From JABMQW01 sp964439935 (GTDB lineage: Bacteria; Fidelibacterota; Marinisomatia; Marinisomatales; TCS56): 64,000 nucleotides of DNA. A program made the position numbers and the translations under genes. Shown piece after piece: positions 1-8,269 of the stretch. The stretch is taken from NCBI GenBank assembly GCA_964439935.1, contig CAYTPW010000014.1, positions 20,034 to 84,033 on the forward strand. The letters run 5' to 3'. Each line of letters starts with the position of its first letter. The first letter of the stretch is position 1. Below the pieces are notes generated by a model. The model was not told where the DNA came from and made no database searches. It saw only the letters and a program-made list of their open reading frames with translations.

Positions 1-726
1 CTGTTTTTTACCATGCCCCACTTTGTCATTGATTTTAGGTTCGGATGGTGTCAATTGACCGGTCTGCCGAGCCTGTTTTTCCTTCACTGACGGCATTGTA
101 ATTGAAACCGGTTTTGTACGCATAATTGGTGACCGTGTTTTAATTACTCGGGGCAGGATAATATCAGTCGCTCTGATCTTGTCGGATGTTTTTGAGATTG
201 GTGCTTTATCCGATGAAATAATTTTTGATATTCCGACTACCTGAGCGCCCACATCAGCATGGGCAATCTCACCAGCGCCAGGTAAAGATTTTTTACCTTT
301 TTTTAACCCACTTGCAGTTTGCTTTACTTTACAATTCTGATTGACTGTTTTGGCCTCACGATCCGGTTTTACACCAAATAATTGGCCTTTGCCGCTCTGA
401 CCTGACACCACTGCTTTTCCAGACTGCATTCCAGTTAGTGTCGGAACCGGCAAAATCTTGGGATTCATATTATTCCGGGCAGCCTGATTAATAGCTAAAT
501 GGCCGACTCTGACTTGACTGTTTGTACCTGCGTTTTTCAAACCTGTTTTCCGCACCGAACTACTGAAGACGTTGGCAGACCTACCTGGTTGAGAACTGTT
601 ATTCCTTACCCAGGCAGCGAAAAATTGTTTTAAAAATGCTGGTGTGACCGACGCGGGCGTTGATTGTTCCGCGGCTAGTGGTTTGCCAGACACTCCCGAT
701 AGTATTTTTGCAATGATATTATTCAT
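1..726 (-). CDS. fliK: Probable flagellar hook-length control protein FliK, N-terminal part (runs off left edge)
   Basis: An open frame of 242 codons starts at ATG 724-726 (MNNIIAKILSG) and reaches base 1 without a stop, so the gene is cut by the window edge. The visible part is low in complexity and rich in Lys, Ser, Thr, Val and Gly, with no recognisable domain. This is typical of the disordered N-terminal secreted half of FliK, the molecular ruler that sets hook length and switches export specificity. The call rests mainly on position: it follows fliJ and a motE-like gene in the operon, the usual place for fliK. The conserved C-terminal FliK domain is not in the window, so the name is an inference. 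The start lies 5 bases after the upstream stop. Confidence 0.6.
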   Translation of the reverse strand, partial: MNNIIAKILSGVSGKPLAAEQSTPASVTPAFLKQFFAAWVRNNSSQPGRSANVFSSSVRKTGLKNAGTNSQVRVGHLAINQAARNNMNPKILPVPTLTGMQSGKAVVSGQSGKGQLFGVKPDREAKTVNQNCKVKQTASGLKKGKKSLPGAGEIAHADVGAQVVGISKIISSDKAPISKTSDKIRATDIILPRVIKTRSPIMRTKPVSITMPSVKEKQARQTGQLTPSEPKINDKVGHGKKQ

Positions 727-731
727 GTTAT

Positions 732-1286
732 TCAATCCACAAACCCTGCCAGTAATTGAGTGATATGGGCAGCGCGATCGTTTGACAGGGCAATTAAGAT
801 ATTCTTTCGATTTCGGCTGCTCATATTTTTATATAAAGCAACTAGTGTTTCATCATCAACATTTGTAAGTATCGATTTAAATTCGTCAGGCTTCATTGTA
901 TCATAGGTCTTTGCCAGTTCTTTAATGCTGGTCTTAACAAGATTATCATTTAAAGTCTGTTGGTTGGAATCCTCGAGATAATTTTTCATGGTACTGACTT
1001 CAAGTTTTCTAAATGTTAATTCAGAATTCAGACTGTCCGCCAATACTTGGCCGAGTTTGATCGAATTCAACGCCTGGTCAAGTTCATTGCTTAACTTTTC
1101 TGATTTTGATATATATTTATTTAATTCTTGCAGATCTGCCTGGGCGGCTTCAGATATTATTTGATGTACCGCTTCAGTACTGACTTCTTCATAAGTGAAA
1201 TAGAATATCCCTGCGAATATGGTACCCACTGTCATAATAAATAATAGTGGGATACCGATGACCATGAGCAATATTTTTTTTATCAT
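732..1286 (-). CDS. MotE-like flagellar protein (MgtE-N-type C-terminal domain)
   Basis: A 184-residue protein with one N-terminal membrane segment (about residues 4-30, with KK before it) followed by a periplasmic coiled-coil-like stretch. The C-terminal domain (about 125-180) has the helical repeats of the MgtE N-terminal type: YDTMKPDEFKSILTNV followed by LVALYKNMSSRNRKNILIAL. Proteins of this make-up between fliJ and fliK are called MotE or YlxF-like. In Gram-negative bacteria MotE is a periplasmic partner of the motor stator protein MotC or of the export gate region. The first is family knowledge; the exact role here is inferred. It lies 8 bases after fliJ. Confidence 0.65.
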   Translation of the reverse strand: MIKKILLMVIGIPLLFIMTVGTIFAGIFYFTYEEVSTEAVHQIISEAAQADLQELNKYISKSEKLSNELDQALNSIKLGQVLADSLNSELTFRKLEVSTMKNYLEDSNQQTLNDNLVKTSIKELAKTYDTMKPDEFKSILTNVDDETLVALYKNMSSRNRKNILIALSNDRAAHITQLLAGFVD

Positions 1287-1294
1287 TACTAATC

Positions 1295-1744
1295 CTACTT
1301 ACGTGACCGTTGAGTTACGCGTAAAGCAACCTCATTTTCTTCTTTTTGTAATCTTTTATTAAGTTGCTTTTTATGTTGCAACTGTTCCTTTTCTTTCAAT
1401 TTCTCAACTATTTTTTTGTTTTTGCTGGCTGCCTGCAGAGCAGTGCGACATTCTTCAACCATGTTCCGTGAATTATTCACTTCCCGCTTTTGATCATCGA
1501 TCATTTCATTCAGCTGATAAACATAGTCGGTTGATACTTGTAGCTGGTGCAGAGACAGGGCAATACTTTCGGAATCCACCTCGGTCAGTAAAACATCCGA
1601 TTTTTCACCTTCAAGCGAATTAAGCTGCTGTTTATTGGAGTACAAAGTTGCCTGAGCCTGGTGTAATTGTACTGCCTGTATTTCCTCCTTTAACTGACGG
1701 AGATTCAGCACCTTTTGCAAATTGAACTGAAATGCTTTAGCCAT
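1295..1744 (-). CDS. fliJ: Flagellar export protein FliJ
   Basis: A 149-residue, highly charged, almost wholly helical protein that begins FQFNLQKVLNLRQLKEE, the typical opening of FliJ (an aromatic N-terminus, then LxxVLxLR). FliJ is the coiled-coil stalk that sits in the FliI hexamer, like the gamma subunit of F1-ATPase, and links it to the export gate protein FlhA. Length fits the family (about 140-150). It starts 2 bases after the fliI stop, which suggests translational coupling. The C-terminus is Lys/Arg rich. Confidence 0.85.
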   Translation of the reverse strand: MAKAFQFNLQKVLNLRQLKEEIQAVQLHQAQATLYSNKQQLNSLEGEKSDVLLTEVDSESIALSLHQLQVSTDYVYQLNEMIDDQKREVNNSRNMVEECRTALQAASKNKKIVEKLKEKEQLQHKKQLNKRLQKEENEVALRVTQRSRK

Positions 1745-1746
1745 GC

Positions 1747-3069
1747 CTACAGGTCTTTCACAATCGTACTCAAATGATCCAGGGTAGAATTAAAGCCGGA
1801 AGCCTGGTTTATCTCCTGCCGCAAAAATTGATTAAAATCATCAATATGTTCAATTGCCAGATCGACCCGGGGATTACTACCCTTTGAATAGGCACCGATA
1901 TTGATCAGATCCTCCGATTCCTGATACGTTGCCAGTAACTCAAGAAATGTTCGGGACCAGTTTTTGTGATTATCAACAATCACATCATTTTTTACACGAC
2001 TGATGCTGCTCAGGACGTCGACGGCCGGATAATGGCCCAGGGTAGCGAGTTTGCGTGATAGTACAACATGTCCATCCAGGATCGCACGACTGGCATCACT
2101 GATGGGTTCATCCAGATCGTCGCTATCGACCAATACCGAATACAGTCCGGTAATACTCCCCTGTGTACTGTTACCGGCACGCTCTAAAAGGCGTGGTAAA
2201 AGAGCAAAAACGGAAGGAGTATAACCCTTGGTTGTTGGTGGTTCACCAATAGCCAGTCCAATTTCTCGTTGCGCCATAGCAACCCGGGTGAGGGAATCCA
2301 TCAAGAGCATAACATCATTTCCCTTATCACGGAAGTATTCAGCAATGGCGGTTGTTATCAAGGCACCTTTGATGCGAATCATTGCTGCCTGGTCGGAAGT
2401 TGCCACAATCACTACCGATTTACGCAAACCTTCTTCACCTAGATCTTTTTCAATGAATTCACGCACTTCACGGCCTCGTTCACCGATCAATCCAATTACC
2501 GTAACCGGTGCATCAGTGTAACGCGAGATCATTCCCAACAAGACACTTTTACCAACACCGCTGCCAGAAAAAATCCCAATCCGCTGTCCTTTACCAATGG
2601 TCACCAATCCATCGATTGCCCTAACACCAGTGGGCATCGGCTGTTTAATTCTCTGCCGAGTCAGTGGGTCGGGTGGAACATTAAAAACAGGCTGGAATTC
2701 CTTGGTTTCAATCGGTCCTTTTCCATCAATTGGATTACCCAGTCCATCTAAAATCCTTCCTAATAGTTGTGGTCCCACTGGCACTGTTAACGGGCGAGGA
2801 CTTAAGCTTACCCGGCTGCCAGGCGAAATTCCAATCATCTCCGATAATGGCATCAGTAATATATGCTTGCCTTTAAATCCAACAATCTCAGCCGGTATCT
2901 TTTCACCAGAATTAGGATGAATCTCACACAGATCACCAATCGTAGCCGATGGTCCGGTAGCTTCAATGACCAAACCAATCACCTGGGAAACCCGGCCGTC
3001 TACCCTAATAGGGCTAAACAGCTTTAAGCGATCAATGCTTTCATTGAAGCTCTGTGTCAGGTTTTCCAT
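1747..3069 (-). CDS. fliI: Flagellum-specific ATP synthase FliI
   Basis: A 440-residue export ATPase. The Walker A motif SGSGVGKS is at about residues 168-175, the Walker B region reads VMLLMDSLTRVA, and the family signature around Walker A (GIFSGSGVGKSVLLGM) is intact. It also has the PPTTKGYTPSVFALLPRLLERAG block shared with F1-ATPase beta-like subunits. FliI forms a hexamer on the cytoplasmic side of the type III export apparatus and works with FliH and FliJ. The ATG at 3067-3069 overlaps the end of fliH by 13 bases, so the two are coupled. Full length, no odd changes. Confidence 0.97.
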   Translation of the reverse strand: MENLTQSFNESIDRLKLFSPIRVDGRVSQVIGLVIEATGPSATIGDLCEIHPNSGEKIPAEIVGFKGKHILLMPLSEMIGISPGSRVSLSPRPLTVPVGPQLLGRILDGLGNPIDGKGPIETKEFQPVFNVPPDPLTRQRIKQPMPTGVRAIDGLVTIGKGQRIGIFSGSGVGKSVLLGMISRYTDAPVTVIGLIGERGREVREFIEKDLGEEGLRKSVVIVATSDQAAMIRIKGALITTAIAEYFRDKGNDVMLLMDSLTRVAMAQREIGLAIGEPPTTKGYTPSVFALLPRLLERAGNSTQGSITGLYSVLVDSDDLDEPISDASRAILDGHVVLSRKLATLGHYPAVDVLSSISRVKNDVIVDNHKNWSRTFLELLATYQESEDLINIGAYSKGSNPRVDLAIEHIDDFNQFLRQEINQASGFNSTLDHLSTIVKDL

Positions 3070-3746
3070 TCTTGACCCTGGTTCAATAATTCCTGATACA
3101 GAAGCTCAAGCTGCCGATTTAAAGTAATATCCACTATATAGTCGCTGGATTCGATAATACAGCCAATTTCCGGGATAGTTGAATCTTCGATAATTTTTAC
3201 TTTAATCTGTGGTGGCAATTGTAATTTGCTCAAAAATTGTTCTGTTTGCAGCCGTTCCAGGTTAGTCGGATTAAGGCGCAAGGTTATGCTGCGCTGACCA
3301 CTGAAATCCGACAGGATACGATTGATCTGGCTGGTTAAAAACGATTCATACTGATAATCCTTGGTAATGGTCGAGCCGATGATTTTCTCTGCAATTTGGA
3401 TTACCAGATGCAGAAAAGGGGCTTGCAGTTTCTCAATGACATCGTTGTATTGATCTTCATAGGACTGGAGCAAACTGACAAATTCCTGTCGCATCAGTTC
3501 GACTGACTGGCTTGTTTTCAGGCGCCCGGCTGCCAGTCCTGCTTCATAGCCGGACTGGTAGGCTGCTTTGCGGGTGTATTCAAGAATATCGGTGAATCCA
3601 TTAAAACGTTTGGGAATACCAGGTGACACCTGATCGGAAACCACCGAAATTCCGGCCAAGGCAGTAAAATCCTGAAAACCAGCTTCTTGAGCATTACGGG
3701 TGATGCCTCTGACAGGACGATTTAGACGAAATGCTACTTTTTCCAT
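3057..3746 (-). CDS. fliH: Flagellar assembly protein FliH
   Basis: A 229-residue protein read from ATG 3744-3746 (MEKVAFRLNRPVRG). The frame is open further upstream, but that extension would lie inside fliG; the chosen start is 4 bases after the fliG stop with an AGGG-type Shine-Dalgarno. The middle (about 65-115) is helical and glycine/alanine patterned (AAYQSGYEAGLAAGRLK), like the GxxxG heptads of FliH. The C-terminal part (LHLVIQIAEKIIGSTI followed by VDITLNRQLELL) matches the V-ATPase E-subunit-like fold of FliH/SctL. FliH dimers bind FliI and tether it to the C-ring protein FliN. Confidence 0.88.
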   Translation of the reverse strand: MEKVAFRLNRPVRGITRNAQEAGFQDFTALAGISVVSDQVSPGIPKRFNGFTDILEYTRKAAYQSGYEAGLAAGRLKTSQSVELMRQEFVSLLQSYEDQYNDVIEKLQAPFLHLVIQIAEKIIGSTITKDYQYESFLTSQINRILSDFSGQRSITLRLNPTNLERLQTEQFLSKLQLPPQIKVKIIEDSTIPEIGCIIESSDYIVDITLNRQLELLYQELLNQGQEWKT

Positions 3747-3750
3747 TGCC

Positions 3751-4761
3751 CTATTCAATGATTTCTTCTTTTTCACTGCCATGACTAATATTGATTTCGC
3801 CCGCTTCTTCCAGCTCACGGACAACATCCAAAATCAATTTCTGAGCATTCTCTACTTCTTTTACCCGGACTGGTCCAAGAAATTGTAGTTCATCCTGCAA
3901 CATTTCGGCGGCCCGTTCACTCATATTCTTAAAAATTTTATCCTTAAGATCACCCTGGACAGCCTTCAGAGCTAGTGCAATTGTTTTTGAATCCACTTCT
4001 TTAACGATTCGTTGAACGGAACTGTCATCCAAACCAACAATATCATCGAACAGAAACATTAGACTGGTGATTTCATTGGTCAGTTCGGGGTCGCGCTCCC
4101 TCAAGGATCCAAGAATATTCTTCTCAGCTGATCGACTGGCTGCATTTAATATCTGCGCGGCTGATTCTACACCGCCGGCATTGCTTAAGTCACCGCCGAA
4201 AACAGTCCCCACCTGGTCCCGAAGTACATTCTCTACATCCTCGATCAAAGTTGGGGAAGTCTTTTCCATTGTTGCCAGTCGATAGGTGATTTCTTGCTGG
4301 TCCTCTTCCGGTAATTCCGACAAGATACTGGCTGATTGCTTGGGCTTAAGATTAGCCAATATCAAGGCTGCAGTCTGAGGATGTTCATTCTGTAGAAAGC
4401 TTAATAACTGCTTATCGTCAACCGTTTGTAGTAAATAGAAGGCACTGATTTCTGTGGCAGCCTCAACACGTTTTATTATATCTTCCGCGCGCGTAGAACC
4501 CCAGGCATTCTCAAGGATTTGTTTGGCATAGTCAATACCACCTTCGGTAATATATTTATTGGCCGCCAGCAATTCGTAATATTCTTCAATGGCCTCCGCC
4601 AGGTGCTCGGAAGTCACATTCTTGGACTTGGCAATTTCAACAGTGATTGACTCAACTTCCGAATCCGTTAGATTCCGCATTACTTCCGCAGCGCACTCCA
4701 CCCCCATTGCGATTAGAATCATGGCTGCTTTCTGTGTCGGGGAGATTTTATTCCTGGCCAT
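3751..4761 (-). CDS. fliG: Flagellar motor switch protein FliG
   Basis: A 336-residue protein from ATG 4759-4761 (MARNKISPTQKAAMIL). A TTG three codons upstream is also in frame but the ATG fits the family start. All three FliG domains are present: the FliF-binding N-domain (TQKAAMILIAMG), the armadillo middle domain with the EHPQTAALILANL motif (about 130-145), and the C-terminal torque helix region (MFLFDDIVGLDDSSVQRIVKEVDSKT split by charged residues). FliG is the C-ring protein that touches the stators and sets rotation direction. It overlaps the end of fliF by 14 bases. Confidence 0.97.
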   Translation of the reverse strand: MARNKISPTQKAAMILIAMGVECAAEVMRNLTDSEVESITVEIAKSKNVTSEHLAEAIEEYYELLAANKYITEGGIDYAKQILENAWGSTRAEDIIKRVEAATEISAFYLLQTVDDKQLLSFLQNEHPQTAALILANLKPKQSASILSELPEEDQQEITYRLATMEKTSPTLIEDVENVLRDQVGTVFGGDLSNAGGVESAAQILNAASRSAEKNILGSLRERDPELTNEITSLMFLFDDIVGLDDSSVQRIVKEVDSKTIALALKAVQGDLKDKIFKNMSERAAEMLQDELQFLGPVRVKEVENAQKLILDVVRELEEAGEINISHGSEKEEIIE

Positions 4762-6379
4762 CGCTAGCAACTTTCACTCGTTTATCGACCACATCCTCGG
4801 TCAACCAGGATCTGATCAATCGGGAGGCATCTTCAGGGTTGGTTTTAGCATGATCAACCACTTCTGTCATCATTTTATCATGGGCTTTTAACTTGGCCCG
4901 TGCCTCGGGACTAAGTTTTTTCATGTAAAAATCCTCTGAAATATCCCGTTCAACCGCCGTTTGTAACGGTGGTAAGGGAGCAGCCGTCTGATCACCTAAT
5001 TGCTGAGGTGGTGCACCCGGTAAACTGGCCGGTTGCTGGCTAGGAAGGGCCAGCATACTCCCGGCACCCTTTAATAATCTTCGCGCAAGGAAAAATGCAA
5101 TTAACAAGCCCACCCCCATCAGGACACGTAGAATAATATTCTCAAACATCTCCTGTTTATTCATTGTGGCAAAATAAGCCAGATCCGTAGCATACTGAGC
5201 TTTCTCGAATTCCAGATTCTGCACTTCGATCTGGTCGCCACGCGACTCATTATACCCGACTGCGCTTTTTACCAGGGAAGCAATCTGTTCCAGCTCACGG
5301 GAATTGCGGGGAGTATATGTTTTAACTTCTGTCCCATCTTCATCATTTACCGTTTGATAACGTCCATTTACCAGCACGGCTATGCTTAAACGTTTAATAT
5401 CACCCGTATTACTGACAAAGCGCTCAACAGTTTTATTCAACTCATAATTGGTAAGATTATTTTCTTTAGAATATTCGGTCGAATCGCGTCCGGTGGAAGA
5501 TTCACTGTGACTCTCTTCACTTAGTATTGAAACATTTTCCGGGTCGTACTCCTCTGTCGTTCGCTCAATCTGTTCGAAATTCAATTCGACCGCTACTTTA
5601 ACAACTGAATTATGTACACCGACGACACCTTCCAGTATTTCCGTGACTTTATGCTGCAATTCATTTTCGAGAACTGCCTGAAGATCATATTGACTGCCCA
5701 CATTCCCCAACACACCGCTTGCACCTTGATTATCAGTCATCAGATTACCATCTGAATCGACAACGACAACATTTTCGGCACTAATCTGATCGACACTGTT
5801 AGCCACCAGCGCGGTGATACCTTTAACCTGTTTTGCTTTCAGAAAGGCACCATTCTCAAGGTATAATACAACTGAAGCCGAGCCGCTTACGTTATCCTCA
5901 AACAGTTTACCCTCTGGTAGCACCAGGTGGACACGGCTCTGGACAATCTCAGGAAATTGATTGATTGTCCGCATCAATTCCCCCTCCAGCGCACGCCGCA
6001 TATTTAATTTTTGCATGAAACTGGTCATTCCAACCTTGGAATCATCAAAAATTTCGTAGCCCTTGATGGCGTCGCCGGCATAACCTGCTTCAATAAAACG
6101 CAACTTTAATTCAGAAAGATTTTCACGGGGAGCATAAATAGTTGTACCACCGTCGCGCAGTTGGTATTGGATCTTTTCATTCCGCAATTCGGTAACAATT
6201 TTGCTGGCGTTGGTAGGATCCAAATTTGAGTATAATAAACCAAATTCGGGGCGATTTGCCCACACTACCAATGCTATTATTGCACTTAACAGTCCAATAA
6301 ATGAAAAGATAAGTACGAGTCTTTGTCCTAAAGAATAGCCCTGCAAGAATCGGCCTATTTGTTCAAAAAGCTGGTTCAT
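4748..6379 (-). CDS. fliF: Flagellar MS-ring protein FliF
   Basis: A 543-residue inner-membrane ring protein. An N-terminal membrane helix (about 20-42, LVLIFSFIGLLSAIIALVVW) is followed by the YscJ/FliF ring-building domains (FGLLYSNLDPTNASKIVTEL), a long periplasmic part, and a second membrane helix at about 425-445 (ILRVLMGVGLLIAFFLARRLL). The cytoplasmic tail (about 480-543, SPEARAKLKAHDKMM...) is the part that binds FliG. It forms the base on which the C-ring, rod and export gate assemble. The Shine-Dalgarno is AAAGGA, 10 bases before the ATG. Confidence 0.97.
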   Translation of the reverse strand: MNQLFEQIGRFLQGYSLGQRLVLIFSFIGLLSAIIALVVWANRPEFGLLYSNLDPTNASKIVTELRNEKIQYQLRDGGTTIYAPRENLSELKLRFIEAGYAGDAIKGYEIFDDSKVGMTSFMQKLNMRRALEGELMRTINQFPEIVQSRVHLVLPEGKLFEDNVSGSASVVLYLENGAFLKAKQVKGITALVANSVDQISAENVVVVDSDGNLMTDNQGASGVLGNVGSQYDLQAVLENELQHKVTEILEGVVGVHNSVVKVAVELNFEQIERTTEEYDPENVSILSEESHSESSTGRDSTEYSKENNLTNYELNKTVERFVSNTGDIKRLSIAVLVNGRYQTVNDEDGTEVKTYTPRNSRELEQIASLVKSAVGYNESRGDQIEVQNLEFEKAQYATDLAYFATMNKQEMFENIILRVLMGVGLLIAFFLARRLLKGAGSMLALPSQQPASLPGAPPQQLGDQTAAPLPPLQTAVERDISEDFYMKKLSPEARAKLKAHDKMMTEVVDHAKTNPEDASRLIRSWLTEDVVDKRVKVASDGQE

Positions 6380-6406
6380 ATAGCTTAGTCCTTTACCCTT
6401 TTGCTG

Positions 6407-6727
6407 TTAAACTGGCATCCGCTGAATTTCTTTGAGGGATTCCATCAATTTATTGCGGATTTCCATCATCAATTGGAAATTCAAACGGGATTCTTCCAAA
6501 GCAGCCATCGCGTCGTGGAGATTTTCACTATCGCCTCGAATTACCGATTCAACTTCAGCACTGGCTGCTTTTTGAGTTGCATCGGTTGCTTTGACAAAAT
6601 CCAGCACTGTCTCTTTGAATGTTTTATGCGGCTTACTATCGTTTGCATCCACCTTGGAATTGTTAATGGATGATGGTTTGAATTGCTGTGGCTGTACTAC
6701 CGATGATAGTTTGGTTATTATATCCAT
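6407..6727 (-). CDS. fliE: Flagellar hook-basal body protein FliE
   Basis: A 106-residue protein of the FliE family. The conserved C-terminal part reads SFKETV-like (TFKETVLDFVKATDATQ), then DSENLHDAMAALEESRLNF and LMMEIRNKLMESLKEIQRMPV, the standard FliE ending. FliE links the MS-ring and the proximal rod protein FlgB and is one of the first substrates exported. It stands 27 bases upstream of fliF. The N-terminal 30 residues are polar and variable, as expected. Confidence 0.95.
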   Translation of the reverse strand: MDIITKLSSVVQPQQFKPSSINNSKVDANDSKPHKTFKETVLDFVKATDATQKAASAEVESVIRGDSENLHDAMAALEESRLNFQLMMEIRNKLMESLKEIQRMPV

Positions 6728-6731
6728 TGCC

Positions 6732-7022
6732 TTATCCTCTTATATCCAGTAAATGTCCTGCATTTGATTGGTGTACCTGGTTATGCCCGTATAAGGTATA
6801 ATCCGATTCAATTTGCGCTCCAAATAACGCTGCCAGAGTCCGTAATTCATTTTGGCTGAGAATCTCATGGGTAGCCAGAGCGACCTGATCTGGTTTTTCA
6901 GCCAGAGTCCGTACTATATTACTTTGATTATTCTCGGTATCTTTTGGATTAGCGATCCGTTCCGATTTGCGGTAGAGACTATCGATTTTTGCATAATCAC
7001 TTGCTGGATTTACAACTTTCAT
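6732..7022 (-). CDS. Uncharacterised 96-residue protein between flgC and fliE
   Basis: I do not recognise this family. The product (MKVVNPASDYAKIDSLYRK at the start) has a polar, probably unstructured first half and a likely helical second half around EKPDQVALATHEILSQNELRTLAALFGAQ, and ends in HLLDIRG. There is no signal peptide, membrane segment or Cys. It sits 8 bases after flgC and 4 bases before fliE, so it is surely co-translated with rod and MS-ring genes. flgB-flgC-fliE are usually directly adjacent, so this is an insertion into a conserved block. A small export chaperone, rod component or regulator are all possible; none can be shown. Confidence 0.75.
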   Translation of the reverse strand: MKVVNPASDYAKIDSLYRKSERIANPKDTENNQSNIVRTLAEKPDQVALATHEILSQNELRTLAALFGAQIESDYTLYGHNQVHQSNAGHLLDIRG

Positions 7023-7030
7023 TTTTACCT

Positions 7031-7525
7031 CTAAATATTGAGTGCGCGTTTGGCAATTTGCTTGGCGGAATTCAAAACCGATATATTTGCTTCGTAAGCC
7101 CGGCTGGCCGAGACCAGTTCAATCATTTCCTCAATAACACTGATGTCTGGCATCTGCACATAGCCGTTTTTATCAGCCTGAGGATGTGAAGGATTGTATA
7201 CTAATTTGGTGGAATCCATTTCGACTACTTCAAACTGAGGTTGTTCAGCCTGATGTTGTGCTTGTTTATGTACAGTCGCATTTCCACTGATATGTCCCGC
7301 CCGGCTGCCGCGCATCTTGAGTCGGAATTGATCAGCAAAACTGGATCGCAAGTCAGACTTCTGACTCGTGCTGACTACCATCTTTTTTCGATAACATTTA
7401 TTTTCAGAATCCGGTGACCGTTCCGCATTGGCGATATTCTGAGAAATGGTATTCATTCTTTTCATCTGTTGCGAAAGACCATTCAGAGTTGAGCGCAATA
7501 CTGAAAAAATTCCATCAGTTGCCAT
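7031..7525 (-). CDS. flgC: Flagellar basal-body rod protein FlgC
   Basis: A 164-residue proximal rod protein. The N-terminal heptad region (STLNGLSQQMKRMNTISQNIANAERS) is the rod/hook family signature with the NIAN motif, and the C-terminal part (GYVQMPDISVIEEMIELVSASRAYEANISVLNSAKQI) is the typical FlgC ending with the RAYEAN motif. The middle is slightly longer and more Lys/Arg/Gln rich than in E. coli (134 residues). It lies 10 bases after flgB. Confidence 0.96.
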   Translation of the reverse strand: MATDGIFSVLRSTLNGLSQQMKRMNTISQNIANAERSPDSENKCYRKKMVVSTSQKSDLRSSFADQFRLKMRGSRAGHISGNATVHKQAQHQAEQPQFEVVEMDSTKLVYNPSHPQADKNGYVQMPDISVIEEMIELVSASRAYEANISVLNSAKQIAKRALNI

Positions 7526-7535
7526 TCTTATCTCC

Positions 7536-7919
7536 TTAACTATTTCTACCTGTAATGGCAGTACTTATTCCGCGGTAAAACCGGCTTAAGGCGCGACTGA
7601 CAAAATCATAGCGAATCTGCATTTCGGCCAGTTCAGCCATCTCCCGGGTCAAATCGACTGATTCATCAGATATACTCTCCTGTCTAAGGTCAGCCATGCC
7701 AGTCAAGCTGGTCGAATTTATATGGCGCGGATCTGAACACCGCAGACGCGCTGCTTCCGCATCCTGCAATGCCATAGAAAAATCTGTGTTTATCCGTTTG
7801 GAGTCAGGATTACTGCCGTTGGCGATGTTCTGGGCAATTGCCTTATGCTGGCGAGTATAGACATCAAGGGCTTTGTTCATTACCTGAGAATATTTGCTGG
7901 AAAACAGTTTGATATTCAT
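7536..7919 (-). CDS. flgB: Flagellar basal-body rod protein FlgB
   Basis: A 127-residue proximal rod protein. It has the rod-family NIAN-type motif (HKAIAQNIANGSNPDSKRI), the long Asp/Glu-rich middle and the C-terminal helix (VDLTREMAELAEMQIRYDFVSRALSRFY) that is the FlgB signature. FlgB is the first rod subunit above FliE. It is the first basal-body structural gene of this group, with an AGGA Shine-Dalgarno 9 bases before the ATG. The 350-base gap in front separates it from the sigma-54 activator gene. Confidence 0.95.
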   Translation of the reverse strand: MNIKLFSSKYSQVMNKALDVYTRQHKAIAQNIANGSNPDSKRINTDFSMALQDAEAARLRCSDPRHINSTSLTGMADLRQESISDESVDLTREMAELAEMQIRYDFVSRALSRFYRGISTAITGRNS

Positions 7920-8269
7920 GCTGTCCTACCAATTTCAATTGCCGTGCCATCTCACAGAACAATGAAATACTGTTAGGCTGTCAGTGTACGTATTACCTAC
8001 AATATTATATACTTACTGAGATGATGGAATAGCACCAGCATAAAATAATTTACCGGTGAAGTGGTAAAATTCAGCTAACACAAGTGGGAAATAATTACCA
8101 TGGAATTATTAGCGTTGGAAAAATTGTCTGATTTACTAAAACTCAATCACCAAAATAAGGGTGGTACTGCTCTATCTTTTCTGGATTACTTTATAATTAA
8201 AATATGGTTAATCAGGCAAATAATGAATGCACCAGCAATCGGAATGGCCCGGTAATGAAAAAAACTTAA
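7920..8269. other. Intergenic region upstream of flgB
   Basis: No gene is seen in these 350 bases. On the minus strand a near-match to the sigma-54 consensus (TGGCACG, 4 bases, TTGA) lies at 7934-7949, but it has GA instead of GC at -12 and would start transcription inside the flgB ribosome site, so I do not call it. Two copies of a loosely conserved motif (AAATAATTTACCGG at about 8043-8056 and GGGAAATAATTACC at about 8086-8099) resemble a pair found upstream of the first histidine kinase. Confidence 0.4.

Noticed and set aside
2228..2920. Plus-strand open frames of about 100 codons opposite fliI
   Set aside because: They lie wholly inside a well-supported minus-strand gene and have no ribosome site or domain.
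4762..4770. TTG start three codons upstream of fliG ATG
   Set aside because: ATG at 4759-4761 fits the family N-terminus (MARNKISPTQKAAMIL) and has equal context.
7934..7949. TGGCACG-N4-TTGA on the minus strand before flgB, like a sigma-54 promoter
   Set aside because: The invariant GC at -12 is GA, and the predicted start point would be inside the flgB Shine-Dalgarno, so it cannot make a normal leader.
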